Shown here in pieces: positions 59,007 to 64,000 of a DNA stretch of 64,000 nt; the first letter of the stretch is position 1, and each line of letters starts with the position of its first letter. A program made the position numbers and the translations under genes. Under the pieces are notes generated by a model that saw only the letters and a list, made by a program, of their open reading frames with translations, had not been told where the DNA came from and made no database searches. This stretch comes from Alteripontixanthobacter muriae (GTDB lineage: Bacteria; Pseudomonadota; Alphaproteobacteria; Sphingomonadales; Sphingomonadaceae). The stretch lies in assembly GCF_013336795.1 (NCBI RefSeq), contig NZ_JAAFZT010000004.1, positions 17,174-81,173 on the forward strand. Reading direction: 5' to 3'.

Positions 59007-59702
59007 CTACTTCCCTTTCTGGTCGCCGGCGGGTTTGTGGCCGAGCGCGCGTTTCATTTCTTCCAGCTCGTCATCGACCTTGTCGCTGCCTTCGAGGGCG
59101 GCGATTTCGTCGGCGAGGTTGGGCTTCTTGCTGCCGTCGGAAATGTTCAGCGCGTCGGCGCGGCCTTCGGCATAATCGACCCGGCGTTCCAGCTGGTCGA
59201 AACGGGCCATGGCATCGTCCACCCTTTCGGTGGCGAGCAGCGTGCGCAGCTTGACCCGGTTCTCAGCACTTTCCAGGCGGGCCGCGATGGCGGTCTGGCG
59301 GCTGCGGGCTTCGCGCAGGCGGTTCTGCAATTTCTCGATATCTTGCTCATAGGCGCGCAGCGCATCGTCGAGTACGGCGATCTCTTCCTTCAGCTGGTCC
59401 GCCATGTCGGTGGCCTTGCGCTTTTCGACCAGCGCGGCGCGCGCCAGATCCTCGCGGTCTTTCGACAAGGCAAGCTGGGCCTTTTCCGCCCAGTCACCCT
59501 GCAGCTTGTCCAGCTTCAGAGTGTGGCGGTGCATTTCCTTCTGATCGGCGATGGTCCGCGCGGCGCTGGCGCGCACTTCCACAAGGGTTTCCTCCATTTC
59601 GAGGATGATCATGCGGATCATCTTCGCGGGGTCGTCCGCCTTGTCGAGGATCTCGTTGAAATTCGCGGCGACGATATCGCGCGTGCGACTGAAAATGCCC
59701 AT
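59007..59702 (-). CDS. pspA: Phage shock protein A (PspA)
   Basis: A 231-residue ESCRT-III-related coiled-coil protein. The N-terminal amphipathic helix GIFSRTRDIVAANFNEILDK and the long helical body (DPAKMIRMIILEMEETLVEVRASAARTIADQKEM) are typical. PspA binds PspF to block it, and binds damaged membranes under stress. I take the ATG at 59702, preceded by GGAG, as canonical start. The frame, however, stays open for 81 codons to an ATG at 59945, whose first bases overlap the preceding gene's stop; see the separate entry. A C-terminal acidic tail (ALEGSDKVDDELEEMKRALGH) ends the protein. Confidence 0.92.
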   Translation of the reverse strand: MGIFSRTRDIVAANFNEILDKADDPAKMIRMIILEMEETLVEVRASAARTIADQKEMHRHTLKLDKLQGDWAEKAQLALSKDREDLARAALVEKRKATDMADQLKEEIAVLDDALRAYEQDIEKLQNRLREARSRQTAIAARLESAENRVKLRTLLATERVDDAMARFDQLERRVDYAEGRADALNISDGSKKPNLADEIAALEGSDKVDDELEEMKRALGHKPAGDQKGK

Positions 59703-59945
59703 GAAGGGAACTCCGATATTGAAAGGTGATGAATCGGGTCGGCCGAGGCCCGGATCGCGCCGAATCGCGTCGCGGGGGCGCTCCGATGCTTTCTGCTTCG
59801 GCGTCTTGCGCAGGCGCTCGACCTCGGCGTCGAGGCGGGTCAGGCGCTGCTGGCGCGCGCGGTCTTCCGCATCGGTTTCGATGCCGAGCGGATCGTCGTC
59901 GCGCTTGTCGTCCTGACCATTATTGCCGGGGCCCAGATCGTTCAT
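59703..59945 (-). other. In-frame 81-codon upstream extension of pspA
   Basis: From the ATG at 59945 there is no stop before the PspA start at 59702. The ATG overlaps the stop of the preceding small gene as ATGA, the coupling seen throughout this operon. The encoded segment is charged and probably disordered (NGQDDKRDDDPLGIETDAEDRARQ..., then a basic helix-like part RLTRLDAEVERLRKTPKQKAS). Either PspA carries an N-terminal extension that would cover its membrane-binding helix, or a second start inside makes the short form. Confidence 0.55.
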
Positions 59946-60106
59946 GCGAGTTCCACCATGCCGATGCCAAATCCGCTGCCGCTTGACGTAAGGGGCGTGT
60001 CCGCGGGCACGCTCTGGGCGGAAAGCAGCGCGACGGTGATCAACGCGCAAAGCCCGGCTCCAATCGCACCGCGCCGTGTGGCCGTGAATTTGTGGCGGTT
60101 GTTCAT
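59942..60106 (-). CDS. 54-residue leader-like membrane or exported protein, first gene of psp operon
   Basis: A short gene starting at the ATG 60106, about 50 bases after a sigma54-type promoter. The product has a basic start (NNRHKFTATRRGA) and one hydrophobic helix (IGAGLCALITVALLSAQS), then a short polar tail ending GIGMVELA. It could be a signal peptide or membrane anchor. The stop overlaps the extended pspA ATG as ATGA. No family is recognised. Confidence 0.6.
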   Translation of the reverse strand: MNNRHKFTATRRGAIGAGLCALITVALLSAQSVPADTPLTSSGSGFGIGMVELA

Positions 60107-60157
60107 GCTGCATACTCCCTTCCGAAGCTGGTCGAATTCTCTGTCGAACCATACTTC

Positions 60158-60173
60158 GCAAGGGGCGTGCCAA
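60158..60173 (-). promoter_or_regulatory. Sigma54 (-24/-12) promoter of the psp operon
   Basis: On the minus strand TTGGCACGCCCCTTGC: TGGCAC, five bases, TTGC, an almost perfect sigma54 consensus (GG at -24 and GC at -12). It lies 52 bases upstream of the first psp gene and in the gap divergent to pspF, as expected for a PspF-activated promoter. PspF upstream sites would lie between 60175 and 60270. Confidence 0.88.
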
Positions 60174-60272
60174 ACCGGAAAATGCACGATTTACGAGATA
60201 TTCAAGCTTATGGCTGCCTGATGAACGTGGCGCATCTTGCCAACACTTGGCGTAATTCGCTATAAAGCTGTA

Positions 60273-61334
60273 ATGGAGCGGGAAAACCAATTTATCGGCC
60301 AATCCGGCGCTTTCCTCGACGCGGTCGAGCGGGCGAGTCGTGCTGCCCCGCTGCGCCGCCCGGTGCTGGTCATCGGTGAGCGCGGTACGGGCAAGGAACT
60401 GATCGCCGAACGTCTGCATCGCCTCTCCACCCGCTGGGACGAACCGCTCGTCACCATGAACTGCGCCGCACTGCCCGAAACGCTGATCGAGGCCGAATTG
60501 TTCGGTCACGAGGCAGGGGCATTCACCGGTGCTACCAAAATGCGCGAGGGGCGGTTCGAGGAAGCCGACAAAGGCACGTTGTTTCTCGACGAACTGGCGA
60601 CTTTGTCCACCGGCGCTCAGGAACGCCTGCTGAGAGCGGTGGAATATGGCGAGGTTACGCGCATCGGTTCGTCGCGGCCGCGCAGGGTGGATGTGCGGAT
60701 CGTCGCGGCGACGAACGAGAACCTGCCGCGCATGGCGCAGGAGGGGCGCTTCCGCGCCGACCTGCTCGACCGGTTAAGCTTCGAGGTCATCACCCTGCCG
60801 CCCTTGCGCGTCCGGCAGGGCGACGTGGGTGTTCTCGCCGATTATTTCGGACGCCGCATGGCGGCGGAACTGGAATGGGACAGGTGGCCCGGCTTTGCCG
60901 AGCATGTCGAGGCACAGCTTGAGGACCACCTATGGCCCGGCAATGTGCGCGAGTTGCGCAACGTGGTCGAACGCGCGGTTTACCGCTGGGACGACGCGGC
61001 GAACCCCATCGGCCATGTGCAATTCGACCCCTTCGATTCGCCGTGGCTGCCGGATGCCGAGCCGCGGCTTGTGTCAGGCCCGGCACCGTCCAGCCAGCAA
61101 GCGCCTGCGCCCGAACGCGTCGCCGGTCCTGATTTCGATTCCATCGCGGATCTGCGCGGGGCGGTCGATGCGCATGAGCGCGCCATCGTCGAACATGCAC
61201 TAGGGCGGCACCGCTGGAACCAGCGGCAGACCGCCAAGGCGCTCGGCCTGAGCTACGATCAGCTGCGCCACTGCATCAAGAAGCATGCGCTCACTGCCGA
61301 CACCGGCGAGAGCGACGAAAAAGACAGGACGTGA
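60273..61334 (+). CDS. pspF: PspF-like sigma54 activator
   Basis: A 353-residue AAA+ activator that opens sigma54 promoters. Walker A is GERGTGKELIA, the sigma54 contact loop GAFTGA is intact, Walker B is LFLDELATLS, and the arginine finger region FRADLLDRLS is present. The C-terminal helix-turn-helix is HRWNQRQTAKALGLSYDQLRHCIKK. No N-terminal sensor domain exists, as in E. coli PspF which is controlled by PspA binding. I take the ATG at 60273 (an upstream start at 60237 is possible). Divergent from the psp operon. Confidence 0.93.
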   Translation: MERENQFIGQSGAFLDAVERASRAAPLRRPVLVIGERGTGKELIAERLHRLSTRWDEPLVTMNCAALPETLIEAELFGHEAGAFTGATKMREGRFEEADKGTLFLDELATLSTGAQERLLRAVEYGEVTRIGSSRPRRVDVRIVAATNENLPRMAQEGRFRADLLDRLSFEVITLPPLRVRQGDVGVLADYFGRRMAAELEWDRWPGFAEHVEAQLEDHLWPGNVRELRNVVERAVYRWDDAANPIGHVQFDPFDSPWLPDAEPRLVSGPAPSSQQAPAPERVAGPDFDSIADLRGAVDAHERAIVEHALGRHRWNQRQTAKALGLSYDQLRHCIKKHALTADTGESDEKDRT

Positions 61335-61485
61335 ATTTGCGGCGAAGGCTTGCCAAAGGCGAATGCAGCGCCTAACTGACCATTCATCCCGACATTGTGA
61401 CGCAAGACCGGGCTGGCGCCGCAAGGGGCCGGCGCGACGGGCCTTGTTTTCAACGCCGGCAAATTGATCTGCGACCGGAGAACAC

Positions 61486-62064
61486 ATGGCCGATATCGAC
61501 CGCCTGAACGAAGTGATCGAACCCGAAGCGCGCGCGCTGGGTTTCGACCTCGTGCGCGTGCGGATGACGTCGTCGGAAGCAGGCGACGGCGACCGAGCCT
61601 TGCAGATCATGGCCGAGGACCCCTCGACCGGCCAGCTGATCATCGACCAATGCGCCGCCCTGTCGCGCCGCGTGTCCGACCGTCTGGACGAGCTTGAGGC
61701 CGCGGGCGAGACGATCATCGCGGGTGCCTATCACCTTGAAGTCAGCAGCCCCGGTATCGACCGGCCGCTGACACGCATGCATGATTACGCGAACTGGGCA
61801 GGGCACGAAGTCAAGGTTTCGCTGACCGAGAAGGTCAACGGCCAGCGCAACATCCGCGGTACGCTGATCGGCCTGGTCGAGGAAAACGACACGCCCATGG
61901 CCGAAATCGAGGATCGCACCGAAAAGCGCATCCGCGTCCCGCTCTCCGCCATTCACTCGGCAAAGCTTGTCCTGACCGATGCGCTGATTGCTGCGACACA
62001 GCCGCTGGATACCAGCGGTGCCGACGAAATCTACGAAGTCACAGAAGAAAAGGCTGACGACTGA
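61486..62064 (+). CDS. rimP: Ribosome maturation factor RimP
   Basis: A 192-residue protein with the RimP fold: LNEVIEPEARALGFDLVRVRM at the start, IIDQCAALSRRVSDRLDE, AYHLEVSSPGIDRPLTRMHDY as hallmark, then an SH3-like C-terminal domain with an acidic tail. It assists 30S subunit maturation. The stop and nusA start share a base (TGATG). It is the usual first gene of the rimP-nusA-ylxR-infB cluster. Confidence 0.96.
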   Translation: MADIDRLNEVIEPEARALGFDLVRVRMTSSEAGDGDRALQIMAEDPSTGQLIIDQCAALSRRVSDRLDELEAAGETIIAGAYHLEVSSPGIDRPLTRMHDYANWAGHEVKVSLTEKVNGQRNIRGTLIGLVEENDTPMAEIEDRTEKRIRVPLSAIHSAKLVLTDALIAATQPLDTSGADEIYEVTEEKADD

Positions 62065-63740
62065 TGGCCACTGCAATTTCCGCCAACAAGGCCGAGCTGC
62101 TCGCAATCGCGAATGCGGTCGCGTCCGAGAAGATGATCGACAAATCCATCGTGATCGAAGCGATGGAAGAGGCGATCCAGAAATCGGCGCGCAACCGTTA
62201 TGGCGCGGAAAACGACATTCGTGCCAAGCTCGACCCGCAGACCGGCGATCTGCGCCTGTGGCGCGTGGTCGAAGTGGTCGAGGATGTGGAGGATTACTTC
62301 AAGCAGGTCGATCTCGACGCCGCTAAGAAGCTGGATGCCGATGCGAAGCTTGGCGATTTCATCGTCGATCCGCTGCCGCCGGTCGATCTCGGCCGTATCG
62401 ACGCTCAGAGCGCCAAGCAGGTCATCTTCCAGAAGGTCCGCGATGCCGAGCGTGAACGCCAGTTCGAAGAATTCAAGGATCGTGACGGCGAGATCATCAC
62501 CGGCGTCATCAAATCGGTCGAATTCGGCCATGTGATCGTCAATCTCGGCCGGGCCGAGGGCGTGATCCGCCGCGACCAGCAGATACCGCGCGAAGCCGCG
62601 CGCGTGGGCGAGCGTGTCCGTGCGCTGATCACCAAGGTGGAACGCAACAATCGCGGGCCGCAGATCTTTTTAAGCCGCGCGCATCCCGATTTCATGAAGA
62701 AGCTGTTCGCGCAGGAAGTGCCCGAAATCTACGATGGCATCATCGAGATCAAGGCCGCCGCCCGCGACCCCGGCAGCCGCGCCAAGATCGGCGTGATCAG
62801 CCATGACAGCTCCATCGACCCGGTCGGCGCCTGCGTCGGCATGAAGGGCAGCCGCGTCCAGGCCGTCGTGCAGGAACTGCAGGGCGAAAAGATCGACATC
62901 ATTCCCTGGAGCGAGGACACGGCCACTTTCGTCGTGAACGGCCTGCAGCCCGCCACCGTAGCGCGCGTCGTTCTGGACGAGGAAGAGGGCCGCATCGAGG
63001 TCGTCGTGCCCGACGATCAGCTCAGCCTTGCCATCGGTCGCCGCGGTCAGAACGTGCGCCTCGCCAGCCAGCTGACCAGCCACCAGATCGACATCATGAC
63101 CGAGGAAGAGGCGAGCGTTAAGCGGCAGAAGGAATTCTCCGAACGGTCGAAGATGTTCGAGGAAGAACTCGACGTCGACGAAACCCTGTCCCAGCTGCTG
63201 GTTGCCGAAGGCTTCGCAGAGCTCGAGGAAGTTGCCTATGTGCAGCTGGAAGAACTGGGCGCGATTGAAGGCTTCGACGAGGAACTGGCCGAAGAACTGC
63301 AGTCCCGCGCATTGGAAGCGCTGGAGCGGCACGAGGATACCGCGCGCGAACAGCGCCGCGAGCTGGGCGTAGAGGACGATCTGGCCGAACTGCCGCATCT
63401 GACCGAACAGATGCTGGTCGTGCTGGGCAAGGCGGGGATCAAGACGCTGGACGATCTTGCCGATCTCGCCACCGACGAACTCATCGCCAAGAAGCGCGAG
63501 GCGCCGCGCCGCCGGACCAATCCCGAAGCAGGTCCGCCGACTCGCCGCCCGCCGCAGCGCACCGAAGACAAGGGCGGCGTTTTGGGCGAATACGGGCTGA
63601 GCGAAGAGCAGGGCAACGAGATCATCATGGCCGCCCGCGCTCACTGGTTCGAAGACGAAGACGACAGTGCCGCCGAAACAGCGGCTCCGGCTGCCGGCGA
63701 TAGTTCAGAGGAGGCCGCCCTTGCGGAATCCTCGCAATGA
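62064..63740 (+). CDS. nusA: Transcription termination/antitermination factor NusA
   Basis: A 558-residue NusA. The N-terminal RNA polymerase-binding domain (residues 1-130), an S1 domain (about 135-200; IITGVIKSVEFGHVIVNLGRAEGVIRRDQQ), and two KH domains (HDSSIDPVGACVGMKGSRVQAVVQELQGEKIDIIPWS; VPDDQLSLAIGRRGQNVRLASQLT) are followed by a C-terminal acidic-repeat region with helix-hairpin-helix elements (TLSQLLVAEGFAELEEVAYV). The long C-terminal part is typical of alphaproteobacteria. It shares a base with rimP and overlaps ylxR by 20 bases. Confidence 0.97.
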   Translation: MATAISANKAELLAIANAVASEKMIDKSIVIEAMEEAIQKSARNRYGAENDIRAKLDPQTGDLRLWRVVEVVEDVEDYFKQVDLDAAKKLDADAKLGDFIVDPLPPVDLGRIDAQSAKQVIFQKVRDAERERQFEEFKDRDGEIITGVIKSVEFGHVIVNLGRAEGVIRRDQQIPREAARVGERVRALITKVERNNRGPQIFLSRAHPDFMKKLFAQEVPEIYDGIIEIKAAARDPGSRAKIGVISHDSSIDPVGACVGMKGSRVQAVVQELQGEKIDIIPWSEDTATFVVNGLQPATVARVVLDEEEGRIEVVVPDDQLSLAIGRRGQNVRLASQLTSHQIDIMTEEEASVKRQKEFSERSKMFEEELDVDETLSQLLVAEGFAELEEVAYVQLEELGAIEGFDEELAEELQSRALEALERHEDTAREQRRELGVEDDLAELPHLTEQMLVVLGKAGIKTLDDLADLATDELIAKKREAPRRRTNPEAGPPTRRPPQRTEDKGGVLGEYGLSEEQGNEIIMAARAHWFEDEDDSAAETAAPAAGDSSEEAALAESSQ

Positions 63741-64000
63741 ATCGCTAGTTTCCGATAGATCGGAAGGCGCGCAGGCCCGGGAAACCGGGCCCGAACGCCG
63801 CTGCATATTGTCCGGCGAAATATTGCCGCGAGACAATCTGCTGCGCCTCGCCATCTCGCCTGAAAAGCCGGATGGTGCCTGCGACGTGCTGCCCGACCCC
63901 CTGGCCCGTGCGCCGGGGCGGGGCGCGTGGCTCGGTGCAAGCCGCGGGGAGCTGGAGCAGGCTATGCAGAAGGGCCGCCTGCGCGGTGCCCTGGCCCGTG
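63721..64000 (+). CDS. ylxR: YlxR-like (DUF448) RNA-binding protein, 3' end outside window
   Basis: The frame starts at a TTG at 63721, with GAGGAGG upstream, and overlaps the nusA end by 20 bases. About 93 residues are visible: RNPRNESLVSDRS, then GPERRCILSGEILPRDNLLRLAISP, DPLARAPGRGAWLGAS and QKGRLRGALAR, the DUF448 pattern. In alphaproteobacteria this domain is often fused to an L7Ae-like domain, which would lie outside the window. The order nusA-ylxR-infB is conserved. Confidence 0.87.
   Translation, partial: MRNPRNESLVSDRSEGAQARETGPERRCILSGEILPRDNLLRLAISPEKPDGACDVLPDPLARAPGRGAWLGASRGELEQAMQKGRLRGALAR

Noticed and set aside
1-64000. CRISPR arrays, insertion sequences, prophage or toxin-antitoxin loci
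   Set aside because: No regularly spaced repeats, transposase-like or phage-like proteins were found on either strand.

Overview
The window is about 64 kb of GC-rich alphaproteobacterial chromosome. Several things point to Sphingomonadales, most likely Erythrobacteraceae: large TonB-dependent receptors, a crtW-crtZ carotenoid pair, GGAAC-N16-CGTT general-stress promoters, GrxD-BolA-zeta and rimP-nusA-ylxR gene orders, and coding density with many ATGA/GTGA overlaps. This is inferred from gene content, not from a phylogeny. It looks like ordinary chromosome: I see no phage, insertion sequence, integrase or CRISPR array.

Layout. 1-9.5 kb: the end of an Mrp antiporter gene, a metallophosphoesterase, a DhlA-type haloalkane dehalogenase, then a complete caa3-type cytochrome oxidase locus (fused subunit I+III, subunit II with fused cytochrome c, extra c-type cytochromes, cytochrome b561, CtaG) and an MgtC-like protein. 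9.7-23.7 kb: ion and signal genes: a ToxR-like membrane regulator, TrkH-TrkA potassium uptake, a Tat-exported carbonic anhydrase, a Ca/Na antiporter, an OxyR-like regulator lacking the peroxidatic cysteine, an SLC13 permease, and a two-domain KaiC-like ATPase followed by a hybrid histidine kinase. 23.7-27.4 kb: a probable general-stress operon (SRPBCC protein, zinc alcohol dehydrogenase, SDR) and an S1/P1 nuclease. 27.5-31.5 kb: copper resistance, with CsoR and a glutaredoxin-MauE fusion divergent from CopA-CopB. 31.6-37.5 kb: an atypical response regulator, a TonB receptor, a beta-helix-like lipoprotein and a TPR protein.

37.5-45.3 kb: a HerA-like ATPase, then a four-gene operon (two-domain glycosyltransferase, GH130-family protein, mannose-1-phosphate guanylyltransferase, mannose-6-phosphate isomerase). 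It is preceded by a consensus EcfG-type stress promoter, and this is the strongest candidate for an undescribed system in the window: stress-induced mannose polymer or mannoside metabolism. 45.6-54.7 kb: a second TonB receptor, tRNA-Arg(TCT), a Nudix hydrolase, a possible small RNA, GrxD-BolA-zeta, and leuC/leuD with a DNA glycosylase and a tiny membrane protein between them.

54.7-64 kb: a thioesterase, crtW-crtZ (ketocarotenoid/astaxanthin synthesis), sufE, and a sigma54-controlled phage-shock operon divergent from pspF. That operon holds pspA, pspB and pspC plus four more small PspB-like coiled-coil proteins, and pspA has an in-frame upstream extension coupled to the preceding gene. The window ends in rimP-nusA-ylxR. 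Two themes recur: the cell envelope under stress (Psp, copper, caa3, TonB receptors) and general-stress-controlled metabolism (the mannose operon and the SRPBCC-ADH-SDR operon).
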